NCBI RefSeq assembly: GCF_003815015.1
Contig: NZ_RKRE01000002.1
Span: 496,001 to 560,000 of the forward strand
Source of the DNA: Thermodesulfitimonas autotrophica
GTDB taxonomy: Bacteria > Bacillota > Desulfotomaculia > Desulfotomaculales > Ammonificaceae
Direction of reading: 5' to 3'
DNA length: 64,000 nucleotides
The translations under genes and the position numbers were made by a program. Within the stretch, counting starts at the first letter, position 1. Every line of letters begins with the position of its first letter. Positions 51,990 to 61,253 of this stretch are shown piece by piece. The notes beneath the pieces are model-generated. The model was not told the origin of the DNA. It worked only from the letters and a program-made list of their open reading frames with translations, and did not search any database.

Positions 51990-54545
51990 ATGTTCTTTTT
52001 CCGTTCGCTCGCCGTAATGCCGCCGTTACCGCCGGCGCTCGCTAAGCTGGCGGTGCTGGCGAAAAACTTCTGGTGGTCGTGGGAGCCGGGGGCCGATGCC
52101 GTCTTCCGCTGGCTCGACGAGGAGCTCTGGGATAACCTCCACCACAATCCCGTCGCCTTCCTGCTGTCGCTCCCCCCGGAAAAACTCGCCGAGGCGGCCC
52201 AGAACCCGGAGTACATGGAGATTTACGAGGAGTGCTGCGCCCGCTTCGAAAAGTATCTTAACCAACCAACCTGGTTCGACCAGACCTTCCCGGACAAGAA
52301 AGAGCGGGTGATTGCCTACCTTTCCGCCGAGTTCGGGATTCACGAATGCCTGCCGATCTATTCGGGCGGCCTGGGGCTGTTAGCCGGCGACCACCTGAAG
52401 GCGGCCAGCGATCTGGGCCTCCCGCTCGTGGCCGTGGGGCTGCTCTATAAATTCGGCTACTTCAACCAGGAGATCAATCCCGAAGGGTGGCAGGAGGCCC
52501 GCTATCCGCTGCTTAATTTCTATAAAATGCCCATCACCCCCGTTACCGACGGGGAAGGTCGCGAACTCGAAGTGCAGGTCGAGCTTTCCGGCCAGAATAT
52601 CTGCCGGACAGTCTCGCTCCGGATCTGGGAGGCGACCGTCGGGCGGGTGAAACTCTATCTCCTCGACTCCGACACCCCCCGGAACCGGGTGGAGGACCGG
52701 CAGCTCACCGGCCGGCTTTACGGCGGCGACCACGAGATGCGCCTCGTCCAGGAGATCCTCCTCGGCATCGGTGGGGTGCGGGCGTTGCGCGCCATGGGGA
52801 TCGAACCGGTGGTCTGGCACATTAACGAAGGACACGCCGCTTTTTCCGTTCTCGAACGCCTCCGGGAGCTCGTGAGCGAAGGACTGGAGCTCGAAACGGC
52901 TCGCGAGGTAGTGCGCGCTTCAACCATTTTTACGACCCATACCCCGGTGCCCGCGGGCCACGACATCTTCCAGCCGGAACTTCTTTCCTGCTATTTCGAA
53001 CACTTCTATCACCAGGGGAGCTTGAATTGGAATGCCTTTGTCGCCCCGGCCTACGATCCGGACCGCCAGGGATACAACATGACGCTTTTAGCCCACAGAC
53101 ACGCTTCCTACACCAACGCGGTGAGCCGCCTGCACGGCGAAACCACCCGGCGGATGTTTTTCCACATCTACCCCGGCATCCCGGAGGCGGAGATCCCGGT
53201 AACCACGGTGACTAACGGCGTTCATATCGAGACGTGGGTGGCCCCGGAGTGGGTGGAGCGCTTCAACCGCGTCGCGGGTGACAAGTGGCGCACGCCTTAT
53301 AACAGCCCGGAGGTCTGGGAAAAAATCGCCAAGATGCCGGCCGCGGAGATCTGGAGTGTCCGCAAGGAGCTTAAAGCCCGGATGTTAGAAAAATGCCGGG
53401 CGCGCCTCTTGGCCCAGCGCCAGCGCTATTTTGCTTCGCCCAGTCAGCAAGAGGAGATTGAGACTTACCTGCCACCTGACGTGCTGACCGTCGTTTTTGC
53501 CCGGCGTTTCACGACCTATAAACGGGCCTACCTCCTGCTGCGCGACCGGGAAAGGCTCGCCAGGCTGGTCAACGACCCCGAGCAACCGGTCCAGTTCATC
53601 TTCGCCGGGAAGGCCCACCCCGCAGACCGCAGCGGCCAGGAAATCATCAAGCAGATCTATGATCTGAGCCAGGAAGAACCGTTCCGCGGCAAGGTTACCT
53701 TCGTTGAAGAGTACGATATTGAGTTGGCGCAGTGCCTGGTGCAGGGCGCCGATGTCTGGCTCAATACGCCGCGCCGGCCGCTTGAAGCCAGCGGGACCAG
53801 CGGCCAGAAAGCGGTTTTGAACGGTACCGTGCATTTGAGCATTCTCGACGGCTGGTGGCCGGAGGCTTACAACGGCAAAAACGGCTTTGCCGTTGGCCGG
53901 GGGGAGGTCCTGCCGGACGACACGACGCAGGATTATTACGACAGCCTCTCCCTTTACGCCGTGCTCGAAGACGTGGTGATACCTGCTTACTACCGGCGGA
54001 CCCACGGCGTCCCCCGCGATTGGATCGAGATCATTAGGGAAGGGTGGCGCTCCATCCCCCACTATTTCAATACCGGGCGGATGGTAAAGGAGTACGCGGC
54101 GCGCTTCTACGTGCCGCTTATGGAGCGATACGACCAGCTAGTCAAAGATAATTACGCCGCCGCCCGGCGGGTGCGGGATTTCAAGGAGTACCTGACGCAG
54201 AACTGGCCGGCCGTCGCCGTTCTCAGCGTTACCGCGGAAAGACCGGCGCTCCCTGTCGCCGGCCAGACGATCGCCGTGGCGGCCACCGTGCGTCTCGGGG
54301 CCATAAAACCGGAAGACGTGGTGGTGGAAATAATGCTCGGCAGAAGCAAAGACTGGCAGCTCACCGAAATGAACGGGGTCCGGATGGAACTGACCGAAGC
54401 CTTAGGGGACGCCACTTACCGCTTTTCCGGGACCATCACCCTGACCCAAGGAGCACTCGGCTACACCGTGCGGGTAAGACCGGCAGACTCCATGTTCGTG
54501 CACCCCTTTGAGCTGCCGCTTATCGCCTGGGCGCCGGAGTTTTAA
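51990..54545 (+). CDS. glgP: Alpha-glucan phosphorylase (GlgP, TIGR02094-type)
   Basis: 851 residues. The N-terminal 100 residues (PALAKLAVLAKNFWWSWEPG) are the DUF3417 region found in this short phosphorylase branch. IAYLSAEFGIHECLPIYSGG and LGLLAGDHLKAASDLGLPLV, then WHINEGHAAFSVLERL and FTTHTPVPAGHD give the active site. EASGTSGQKAVLNGTVHLSI holds the PLP lysine (K in SGQK). It degrades glycogen or maltodextrin to glucose-1-phosphate. Start is ATG 51990 with AAGGAGGTAG nine bases upstream; the open frame extends back into apgM without similarity. Confidence 0.94.
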   Translation: MFFFRSLAVMPPLPPALAKLAVLAKNFWWSWEPGADAVFRWLDEELWDNLHHNPVAFLLSLPPEKLAEAAQNPEYMEIYEECCARFEKYLNQPTWFDQTFPDKKERVIAYLSAEFGIHECLPIYSGGLGLLAGDHLKAASDLGLPLVAVGLLYKFGYFNQEINPEGWQEARYPLLNFYKMPITPVTDGEGRELEVQVELSGQNICRTVSLRIWEATVGRVKLYLLDSDTPRNRVEDRQLTGRLYGGDHEMRLVQEILLGIGGVRALRAMGIEPVVWHINEGHAAFSVLERLRELVSEGLELETAREVVRASTIFTTHTPVPAGHDIFQPELLSCYFEHFYHQGSLNWNAFVAPAYDPDRQGYNMTLLAHRHASYTNAVSRLHGETTRRMFFHIYPGIPEAEIPVTTVTNGVHIETWVAPEWVERFNRVAGDKWRTPYNSPEVWEKIAKMPAAEIWSVRKELKARMLEKCRARLLAQRQRYFASPSQQEEIETYLPPDVLTVVFARRFTTYKRAYLLLRDRERLARLVNDPEQPVQFIFAGKAHPADRSGQEIIKQIYDLSQEEPFRGKVTFVEEYDIELAQCLVQGADVWLNTPRRPLEASGTSGQKAVLNGTVHLSILDGWWPEAYNGKNGFAVGRGEVLPDDTTQDYYDSLSLYAVLEDVVIPAYYRRTHGVPRDWIEIIREGWRSIPHYFNTGRMVKEYAARFYVPLMERYDQLVKDNYAAARRVRDFKEYLTQNWPAVAVLSVTAERPALPVAGQTIAVAATVRLGAIKPEDVVVEIMLGRSKDWQLTEMNGVRMELTEALGDATYRFSGTITLTQGALGYTVRVRPADSMFVHPFELPLIAWAPEF

Positions 54546-54569
54546 GCCTGACCGGGAGAGACGCGGTAA

Positions 54570-55856
54570 ATGAGATCTTGGCACCGGCTTCTCGTTTTCT
54601 TTGCCTTGTGCGCTACCACCGCTGGCATCGCTTTGGCGACCGCCACGCCAGCTCTTGCCATCCCGGTCGCCATGGTCGTCAACGGGCGGCCCGTCCAGCC
54701 CGACGTCCCGCCGGTTTGTGAGAACGGGCGCCTTCTCGTGCCGCTCAGGACGGCCGCCGAAGCCCTAGGCGCCACCGTGACTTACGACGCCGCCGCCCGC
54801 ACCGTTACCGTAGACAGGAACGGGACCCTGATTACCCTCGGCGTAGGCGCGGCATGGGCCCGGGCAGGCGACCAGACCCTCACCCTCGAGGTGCCCGCCC
54901 AGGTCGCTGGCGGGCGGGTCTTGGTCCCCTTGCGCTTTCTCGGGGAAGCCCTCGGCGCGTACGTCTCCTGGAATCCCGTAGCGCAGGCGGTTTACCTTAG
55001 CGACAGCCTTCTCGGCCTGCCCGGCTGGAGCCAGCCTCTGGGCAGCACGCCGCCGGTGGTCTACCGGGACGGCGAGGAGGCCAGGGTAAGGCTCCTCTGC
55101 CCCGCGGCCGGTTTGGTGACGGCCGAGGCGTGTGTGGATATCACGGCGCGGGTGCAAACCGCCTTCGCGGAACTCGTCGCGGTAGTGGAAAAAGAGGGCG
55201 AGCGGAGCGACCAGCCGCTGACGGTCCGCAACGGGCTGGTAGCCGGCCGCGTCTGGCTGCCCTTCGGCCCCGGTGACTACCGGGTCACCCTCTGCAGCCC
55301 GCCGCAAGACGATACCCTATCAGGGCTGGTGCAGTTCAGAGTTCGTAACCTCGGCCGGACGGAACTCCGGTACCTGGCGCCCACCGACTGGATCGACTGG
55401 GATCACCCGGAAATCCTCAAGCTCGCCCGGGAGTTAAAGCGGGATAAGCCCTTGGAAACCGTCCTGGCCGTTCACGACTGGGTGGCCAAGGAGATTACCT
55501 ACGACATTGCCGCCGCCCGCTTGCCGCGGATCCCCCATAAGCGGGCCTCGGAAGTCCTTCTTACCCGCAGCGGCGTCTGCGAACATTTCAGCCGCCTCTT
55601 CGCCGCCCTTTGCCGCGCTAACGGCATCCCGGCAGCCGTTGTGCGCGGCTTCGCCCGCCAAGAAAACGAACCCTGGCCCCTCCAGCCGAACCATGCCTGG
55701 AACGAGGTCCTAATCAACGGCCGCTGGATCACCGTCGATGTCACCTGGGACGCCGGCCACCTTGATGACGGCCGGTTCAGCCGCGAATTCAGCCGGGACT
55801 ACTTCGATCCTGACCCGGCCCGCTTCGCCCTAACCCACCGCAAGAGCGCCTCATAA
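54570..55856 (+). CDS. Secreted stalk-domain and transglutaminase-like protein
   Basis: 428 residues. A signal peptide (LVFFALCATTAGIALATATP, cut near ALA-IP at 29-30) precedes a copper amine oxidase N-terminal-type stalk domain at about 33-145, with two VPLR repeats (GRLLVPLRTAAEALGATVTY and GRVLVPLRFLGEALGAYVSW). Residues 290-400 are a transglutaminase/protease-like domain: Cys in RSGVCEHFSRLFAALCRANG, His in NHAWNEVLINGRW, Asp in VDVTWDAG. The catalytic triad is complete. Such proteins act at the Firmicute cell surface. It starts 24 bp after glgP. Confidence 0.9.
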   Translation: MRSWHRLLVFFALCATTAGIALATATPALAIPVAMVVNGRPVQPDVPPVCENGRLLVPLRTAAEALGATVTYDAAARTVTVDRNGTLITLGVGAAWARAGDQTLTLEVPAQVAGGRVLVPLRFLGEALGAYVSWNPVAQAVYLSDSLLGLPGWSQPLGSTPPVVYRDGEEARVRLLCPAAGLVTAEACVDITARVQTAFAELVAVVEKEGERSDQPLTVRNGLVAGRVWLPFGPGDYRVTLCSPPQDDTLSGLVQFRVRNLGRTELRYLAPTDWIDWDHPEILKLARELKRDKPLETVLAVHDWVAKEITYDIAAARLPRIPHKRASEVLLTRSGVCEHFSRLFAALCRANGIPAAVVRGFARQENEPWPLQPNHAWNEVLINGRWITVDVTWDAGHLDDGRFSREFSRDYFDPDPARFALTHRKSAS

Positions 55857-56033
55857 AGTAACCTCTTTTCCCACCGACCAGTAAAAGCTTTTGGGAGCAG
55901 GAAAACGGACCGGGTTTATAGAAGTAATCCTTGTCGAACAACAGAAGAGGCTGTCAAGTGCCCGCCTGGGGTTGTCGCAGCGCCTGCTTCTTCAGGGCGT
56001 TCTCGCGGCCCGGGCGGCCTAAAGGCGAAAGTC

Positions 56034-57959
56034 ATGTACACCTCTAACAACTGGAAATTCAAGCTGGTGCTCTTGCTGCTCCCCATCGTCGGCGTCGCTT
56101 TTTTGGGCTCCATAGCCGCCATTTTTCTTTCAAAAAGCGACATTTACAAGCTTGTCGAGTCGAAACTGAGATCCGACTTAGCTATCGGTTACACCCTCAT
56201 AGACCAGCTTTATCCCGGCCCCTGGGTAGCAAAAAACGGTAAGCTTTACAAAGGCGACGTTTTGATGAACGGCAACTATATGCCGGTAGATTTGGTATCG
56301 CACCTTACCGGTGACACAGCCACCATCTTTCTCGGGGACGTGCGGGTAACCACTTCGGTACGGGACGAGACCGGTAAGCGGCTCGTAGGGACCAGAGTGG
56401 CCCCCGCCGTAGCCGAAAGGGTCCTGAAGCAGGGGCAGAACTACTACGGCCGGGCGAAGATTGTAAACCGGTGGTATTTGACCGCCTACACGCCGCTACG
56501 TGACACCACCGGGAAAGTGATCGGTATCTGGTACGTGGGGGTACCGCTTTCGCAGGCGAATACGCTTGTAGAGAAGGCCGCCCTAAGTATTGTGGTTACC
56601 GGTTTAGTTTCCGTTTTTTTCGGAACGCTACTCCTGCTACCGCTGTTACGAAGGGAACATTACCTGGCCACGCATGACCCGATGACCCGCCTGCCAAACC
56701 GCTACGCCCTTGAAAGGAAGCTTACCAAAGCAATAAGCCGGGCGAAACGGGGCCAGAGAAGCGCCCTGCTCTTCATGGATATTGACAACTTTAAGTTTAT
56801 CAACGATGCTTTCGGCCATAGTATAGGAGATAGGCTGCTGACCGCCGTGGCCGCCGCGCTCCGGAAAGAACTACGGCAACAGGACTTCCTCGCCCGGTGG
56901 GGCGGCGACGAGTTTGTGGTGCTGGTGGAGGTAAACGGCGATGTGGAGGCGAAAGCGGTGGCCGAAAGGTTGCGCCAAGCCGTGGAAGGTCGCGACTTCC
57001 ACCTTTCCCCGCCCAATTACACGTTCCAGCTAAGCCTCAGCATCGGCTTGGTGATGCTTAACAAAGAGAGTACCACCGACCCGCAAAAGTATCTCTCTGC
57101 TGCTGATATCGCCCTTTTTATGGCCAAGGAAGAAGGTAAGAACAAGGTCGTCTGCCTGACCGGTTTAGACGATCCGGCAAGTGAGCTAAACAAAATAAAC
57201 CGGACCGTGGCCCTCATCAAACAAGCCCTTAAAGAGAACCGCTTCGTTCTCTTCCTACAGCCCGTAGTAGAACTCAGTACAGGTAGGGTGGTTCATTACG
57301 AAGCCCTTATCCGCCTAAACGGAGAAGACGGGGCGTTGATCGCTCCCGGAGCCTTCCTGCCGGTGGCGGAACGCTTTGGCCTGATCTCCCAGATCGACCA
57401 TTGGGTGATCAATTCGGTCTTCAACATCCTCCAGGCGCACCCCGGGCTGACGATTTTTGTAAACATTTCTGGTATCAGCCTGGCCGATAACAGGCTGTTA
57501 GAGTTTGTGGAAGCGATGCTCCGCGAAAAAGGCGTCAGCCCTTCCCGCATCGGTTTCGAAATCACCGAAACCGCCGCCCTGCGGAACTTTACGCAGGCCG
57601 AGCTCTGGATGCGCCGGCTCAAGGCCTTAGGTTGCCACATCGCCATTGACGACTTCGGCTGCGGCTACTCCTCGTTTTGTTACCTGCGGGCACTGCCGGC
57701 GGATTACCTAAAGATCGATGGTAGTTTCGTCCGGGACATAGATACGAACCCTACCAACCGGGCCATCGTCGAGGCCATGAAGACGGTAGCCCACGCCCTC
57801 GGCAAAGAGGCCATCGCCGAGTTTGTGGAAAACGAGTCGGTACTGGCAATTTTGCAAGCTTACAGCGTTCGTTACGGCCAGGGCTACCACCTGGGCAGGC
57901 CCGCACCGCTTGCCGAAGTTCTCACCGCCAGTCCGCAGGAAAAGTCTTCAGCCACGTAA
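56034..57959 (+). CDS. Single-Cache GGDEF-EAL protein
   Basis: 641 residues. A membrane helix at 9-32 precedes an extracellular single-Cache sensor (about 35-180, with WYLTAYTPLRDTTGKVIGIW and YVGVP), a second helix near 185-207, then GGDEF (RWGGDEFVVLVE intact) and EAL (EALIRLNGEDG, VNISGISL, FEITETAALR, DDFGCGYSSF, LKIDGSFVRD, AEFVENESVL). All catalytic residues of both domains seem present, unlike the related protein at 37734, whose EAL site is altered. The gap 55857-56033 has an AAAAGCTTTT palindrome but no convincing promoter. Confidence 0.92.
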   Translation: MYTSNNWKFKLVLLLLPIVGVAFLGSIAAIFLSKSDIYKLVESKLRSDLAIGYTLIDQLYPGPWVAKNGKLYKGDVLMNGNYMPVDLVSHLTGDTATIFLGDVRVTTSVRDETGKRLVGTRVAPAVAERVLKQGQNYYGRAKIVNRWYLTAYTPLRDTTGKVIGIWYVGVPLSQANTLVEKAALSIVVTGLVSVFFGTLLLLPLLRREHYLATHDPMTRLPNRYALERKLTKAISRAKRGQRSALLFMDIDNFKFINDAFGHSIGDRLLTAVAAALRKELRQQDFLARWGGDEFVVLVEVNGDVEAKAVAERLRQAVEGRDFHLSPPNYTFQLSLSIGLVMLNKESTTDPQKYLSAADIALFMAKEEGKNKVVCLTGLDDPASELNKINRTVALIKQALKENRFVLFLQPVVELSTGRVVHYEALIRLNGEDGALIAPGAFLPVAERFGLISQIDHWVINSVFNILQAHPGLTIFVNISGISLADNRLLEFVEAMLREKGVSPSRIGFEITETAALRNFTQAELWMRRLKALGCHIAIDDFGCGYSSFCYLRALPADYLKIDGSFVRDIDTNPTNRAIVEAMKTVAHALGKEAIAEFVENESVLAILQAYSVRYGQGYHLGRPAPLAEVLTASPQEKSSAT

Positions 57960-57986
57960 CCGTCGTTGGGGACGCATGAGAGCCAG

Positions 57987-58010
57987 CTCCGCTTCCGTCC
58001 GTAAGCGGAG
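57987..58010. terminator. Hairpin between convergent genes
   Basis: CTCCGCTT and AAGCGGAG form a perfect 8-bp stem with an 8-base loop, in the 57-bp gap between the GGDEF-EAL gene (plus) and the M23 peptidase gene (minus). The T-rich tail (TGATTTCT) is short, so termination efficiency is uncertain, but the placement suits a shared terminator. Confidence 0.55.
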
Positions 58011-58016
58011 TGATTT

Positions 58017-58850
58017 CTAACTCCGGAGGAAAGGTACCGGGTCGTAAGGGGTGCCGTTTACCCGCACCTCGAAGTGGAGGTGGGGGCCTGTTGAGCGGCC
58101 GGTATTCCCTACCGTGGCAATGACTTCGCCGGCTGCAACCGTCTGCCCGGGGACTACATAAACCTCGTTACAGTGGGCGTAGTAGGTTGTGCGCACGTCG
58201 TCGTGCTGGAGAATTACTAACAGACCGTAAGTTCCTGCCGGGCCGGCATAGACTACCCGTCCCCCCGCGGCGGCCCGTACGGGCGTGCCCGCCAGGGCAG
58301 CGATGTCTATCCCCTCGTGCGGCCGCCCGTCCCGCAAACCGAAAGGCGAAGAAACCGGACCCAGCACCGGCCAGCTCAAGGGTTCGCGATCCCCACGGTC
58401 TTGAGTCTCCGGTGCGTCCAGGGATACGGGTACCAGCAACTCGGTGCCGACAAGCAGGGGCGCGCCGGCATCAAGACCGTTCGCCCGCAACAGCTCTTCG
58501 ACCGGCACCCCGTAACGGCAGGCAATATCCCAGAGAGTGTCGCCCGGAACGACCCGGTAGGTAAGCCCGCCCGCAGGCACCACTAGATACTGGCCTGCAT
58601 AGATCGGGTCGGAAAGCGATAAGCCATTCGCCTGCGCGATGAGCGCCGCACCAACGCCGTAACGCCTGGCAATCCCGCAAAGGGTGTCACCTGCCGCAAC
58701 CCGGTAGTAGGTTGGCAGACTTAAAACAGGCGCCGCCGGCTCGGGCGCCGCGCCTAACCACTCGTCAGGCTGGGCAACCGCCCGGCCGCTTAAGACTACC
58801 CCCGTGAGCAAAAGAAGAATAACAACAATAAAAACGCTGCTCCGGCGCAT
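58017..58850 (-). CDS. LysM and M23-family peptidase, secreted
   Basis: 277 residues. A signal peptide (VFIVVILLLLTGVVLSGRAV, ending near AVA-Q) precedes two LysM repeats (TYYRVAAGDTLCGIARRYGV and TYRVVPGDTLWDIACRYGV) and an M23 domain with SPFGLRDGRPHEGIDIAA, the HxxxD zinc motif, AHC in TTYYAHCNEV and GPHLHFEV. It is expected to bind peptidoglycan and cut its cross-links, as in spore or cell-wall lytic enzymes. ATG 58850 is preceded by ACGGAGGTAGTC. It follows rho by 114 bp on the same strand. Confidence 0.93.
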   Translation of the reverse strand: MRRSSVFIVVILLLLTGVVLSGRAVAQPDEWLGAAPEPAAPVLSLPTYYRVAAGDTLCGIARRYGVGAALIAQANGLSLSDPIYAGQYLVVPAGGLTYRVVPGDTLWDIACRYGVPVEELLRANGLDAGAPLLVGTELLVPVSLDAPETQDRGDREPLSWPVLGPVSSPFGLRDGRPHEGIDIAALAGTPVRAAAGGRVVYAGPAGTYGLLVILQHDDVRTTYYAHCNEVYVVPGQTVAAGEVIATVGNTGRSTGPHLHFEVRVNGTPYDPVPFLRS

Positions 58851-58884
58851 GACTACCTCCGTAATGGCAAAATATGCTAAGAAT

Positions 58885-58909
58885 AAAATTGCCGGAACAG
58901 CCCAATTTT
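58885..58909 (-). promoter_or_regulatory. Palindrome in the leader of the M23 peptidase gene
   Basis: AAAATTG and CAATTTT are perfect inverted copies with an 11-base spacer, lying between a TATAAA-type -10 (near 58912) and the ribosome binding site. It could be an operator; no regulator can be named. Confidence 0.35.
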
Positions 58910-58964
58910 ATACCTTCTGTAGCTCCGTTAGCAGGGGTTTTCTCAGGCAGGAACCCGTTTTTAA

Positions 58965-60278
58965 TCAGCCCAGGTTAGCATCACGGCGCGGGGCAATGAA
59001 CTCCAGGTCAACCTTATCGCCGCTCACCTGCTTAAAAGCCTGGAAATTCCGCAGCAGGTCGGCGTTGCTCCGGGTGCGCCTGATCTCCTCAAGAAGGTGC
59101 TCCATCGCCTCCCAGGGCGTCATCTGGTTGGTAGCCCGCCGGAAGTACCAGACGAGCTCTAACTCCTCCCGCGAAAGCAACAGCTCCTCCTTGCGCGTCC
59201 CGGACCGCTGCACGTCGATCGCCGGAAAGACCCGGCGCTCCGCCAGGCGCCGGTCGAGAACCAGCTCCATGTTGCCGGTTCCCTTAAACTCCTCAAAGAT
59301 GACGTCGTCCATCCGGCTGCCCGTTTCGATCAGCGCCGTGGCTAAAATTGTAAGGCTGCCCCCCTCCTCAAGTTTCCGCGCAGCCCCGAAGAAGCGCTTC
59401 GGCTTATGCAGCGCTGCCGGGTCAACGCCGCCCGACAAGGTGCGCCCGCTTGGCGGCACCACCAAGTTGTGCGCCCGCGCCAGGCGCGTGATGCTGTCAA
59501 GCAAAATCGCCACGTCGTGCTTGTGCTCGACGAGGCGTTTGGCGCGCTCGAGGACCATCTCCGCCACCTTGACGTGGTTTTCCGGCGGCTCGTCGAAGGT
59601 GGAGCTCACCACTTCGGCCCGGACCGAGCGCTCGATATCGGTAACCTCCTCCGGGCGCTCGTCGATGAGCAGGATGATGAGGTGGATCTCCGGGTGGTTT
59701 GTAGTGATGCTGTTGGCGATCTCCTTTAAAAGCGTGGTTTTGCCCGCCTTGGGCGGCGCCACGATGAGCCCGCGCTGACCCTTCCCGAGAGGGGAGATCA
59801 GGTCGATGATCCGGGTCGAGAACTTGTGGGGTTCGGTCTCCAGGCGAATCCGCTCGTAGGGGTAGAGGGGGGTGAGGCTGTCGAAGTGAATCCGCTCGGC
59901 AAGTGCGGCGGGATCGGTATCGTTCACCCTCTCCACCCGCAGGAGGGCCAGGTACCTTTCGCCCTCCTTGGGGCGCCGCACCTGCCCGGCCACCAGATCC
60001 CCGGTACGCAGGTCGAACTTCCGGATCTGGGACGAAGAAACGTAGATGTCTTCGTTCGAAGGAAGATATTTAAAAGGCCGCAAGAAGCCGTAACCGTCGG
60101 GAAGAATCTCAAGGATCCCCTGTGCGTACATCACTCCCTCTTTCTCCATCCGCGCCTTCCTTATCTCGTAAATTAATTCCTGTTTCCGTAGCCGGTAGTA
60201 ACCGGGAATCTCAAGTTCCTTCGCTATCTTGTAAAGCTCGGCCACGGTTTTCGACTCGAGGTCGTTACCTGGATACAA
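58965..60278 (-). CDS. rho: Transcription termination factor Rho
   Basis: 437 residues. The N-terminal helical domain ([20 protein letters not shown]) and cold-shock RNA-binding fold ([20 protein letters not shown]) precede the RecA-like motor: Walker [16 protein letters not shown], Walker [14 protein letters not shown], arginine finger and Q/R loops ([32 protein letters not shown]). It is the hexameric RNA helicase for Rho-dependent termination. The start is TTG 60278 behind AAGGAGTG. It follows fsa as in Bacillus, though murA is absent. Confidence 0.97.
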   Translation of the reverse strand: MYPGNDLESKTVAELYKIAKELEIPGYYRLRKQELIYEIRKARMEKEGVMYAQGILEILPDGYGFLRPFKYLPSNEDIYVSSSQIRKFDLRTGDLVAGQVRRPKEGERYLALLRVERVNDTDPAALAERIHFDSLTPLYPYERIRLETEPHKFSTRIIDLISPLGKGQRGLIVAPPKAGKTTLLKEIANSITTNHPEIHLIILLIDERPEEVTDIERSVRAEVVSSTFDEPPENHVKVAEMVLERAKRLVEHKHDVAILLDSITRLARAHNLVVPPSGRTLSGGVDPAALHKPKRFFGAARKLEEGGSLTILATALIETGSRMDDVIFEEFKGTGNMELVLDRRLAERRVFPAIDVQRSGTRKEELLLSREELELVWYFRRATNQMTPWEAMEHLLEEIRRTRSNADLLRNFQAFKQVSGDKVDLEFIAPRRDANLG

Positions 60279-60568
60279 CTCTTTTCACTCCTTGCTCTTA
60301 GTCTTTACCGGCGGGGAACAAGCCTTACACGGCAGCCACAAGGGAGGAGACTTTCCCCGGAAAGGAAGCCTTCACCCGCGCAAGATAACGCGCATCCTAA
60401 TTCCTGGTTCAAGGCCTTTAAACCGACCGCTTGGGTGCAGAACAGCCTGCAGAACTTTCCAGGATCATTCGGGGAGATACTGAAGGAATTGACTCACCCT
60501 AAAAAACCAATTTCTGGTCTCCGGTAATAATTTTAGCCCTTCACACCGCGAAATATACTTCGTCCGGC
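60279..60568 (-). other. 290-bp leader region between fsa and rho
   Basis: No gene is supported here. The segment lies upstream of rho on the minus strand and contains CCGGGGAAAG and CTTTCCCCGG-type short palindromes near 60350-60362 that could fold in the RNA. A long leader is in keeping with autogenous control of rho known in other bacteria, but no specific site is visible. Confidence 0.35.
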
Positions 60569-61213
60569 CTACTTTTTCATCCCGGCCCAGTCGGCCATAA
60601 ACCGCCTGATACCCTCATCGGTCTGAGGATGTTTGATCATCTGCAGCAAAACCTTATAGGGAATCGTGGCGATGTGCGCCCCCGCCCTGGCGGCCGCAGT
60701 GACGTGAAGGGGGTGACGGATGCTGGCCGCAATGATTTCGGTAGGGAGATCGTAGTAGCCAAAAATCTCGGCAATCTCGGCTACAAGGGCTATCCCGTCG
60801 TGGCCTACATCATCAAGGCGCCCTACAAAAGGACTCACGAAAGCCGCCCCGGCGAGCGCTGCAAGCAGAGCCTGGTTGGCCGAAAAAACAAGGGTAACGT
60901 TGGTCCTGATCCCCTTGGCCTTAAGCGCCTTAACCGCCTGCAGCCCTTCGGCAGTAATCGGGATCTTGATCACCACGTTAGGGTGAATTGCGGCCAGCTC
61001 TTCGGCCTCGGCAACCATTCCCGCTGTGTCGAGACTTAAAACTTCCGCGCTGATCGGCCCGTCGACGATAGCGGTAATTTCCCGGATTACTTCCTTGAAA
61101 TCGCGCCCTTCTTTGGCAATCAGAGAGGGATTGGTAGTTACGCCCTGAATCACCCCGAGGGATGCGGCATGGCGGATCTCATCTACGTTTGCCGTGTCAA
61201 GAAAAAGCTTAAT
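60569..61213 (-). CDS. fsa: Fructose-6-phosphate aldolase/transaldolase-like protein, ATT start
   Basis: 214 residues, the short transaldolase family. Read from ATT 61213 the N-terminus is (I/M)[19 protein letters not shown] followed by [13 protein letters not shown], exactly the family start, including the catalytic Asp in [24 protein letters not shown] holds the Schiff-base lysine. An in-frame TGA lies three codons before the ATT, and no ATG, GTG or TTG precedes the GTG at 61153, which would delete the first strand and the Asp. GAGGTG lies seven bases before the ATT. I therefore assign ATT as the start; a sequencing error in an ATG is the alternative. It lies between fba and rho. Confidence 0.9.
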   Translation of the reverse strand: MKLFLDTANVDEIRHAASLGVIQGVTTNPSLIAKEGRDFKEVIREITAIVDGPISAEVLSLDTAGMVAEAEELAAIHPNVVIKIPITAEGLQAVKALKAKGIRTNVTLVFSANQALLAALAGAAFVSPFVGRLDDVGHDGIALVAEIAEIFGYYDLPTEIIAASIRHPLHVTAAARAGAHIATIPYKVLLQMIKHPQTDEGIRRFMADWAGMKK

Positions 61214-61253
61214 CGTCCTTCACCTCACCCCAAAGTAAAAACCCGCGCCTTCA

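Noticed and set aside
55857-56033. Sigma-28-type promoter (TAAA-15-CCGACCAG) before the second GGDEF-EAL gene
   Set aside because: The downstream half matches the consensus poorly and no motility gene is nearby; not strong enough to list.
60279-60568. T-box or other riboswitch in the rho leader
   Set aside because: No T-box sequence, no anticodon-like loop set and no clear terminator hairpin could be found.
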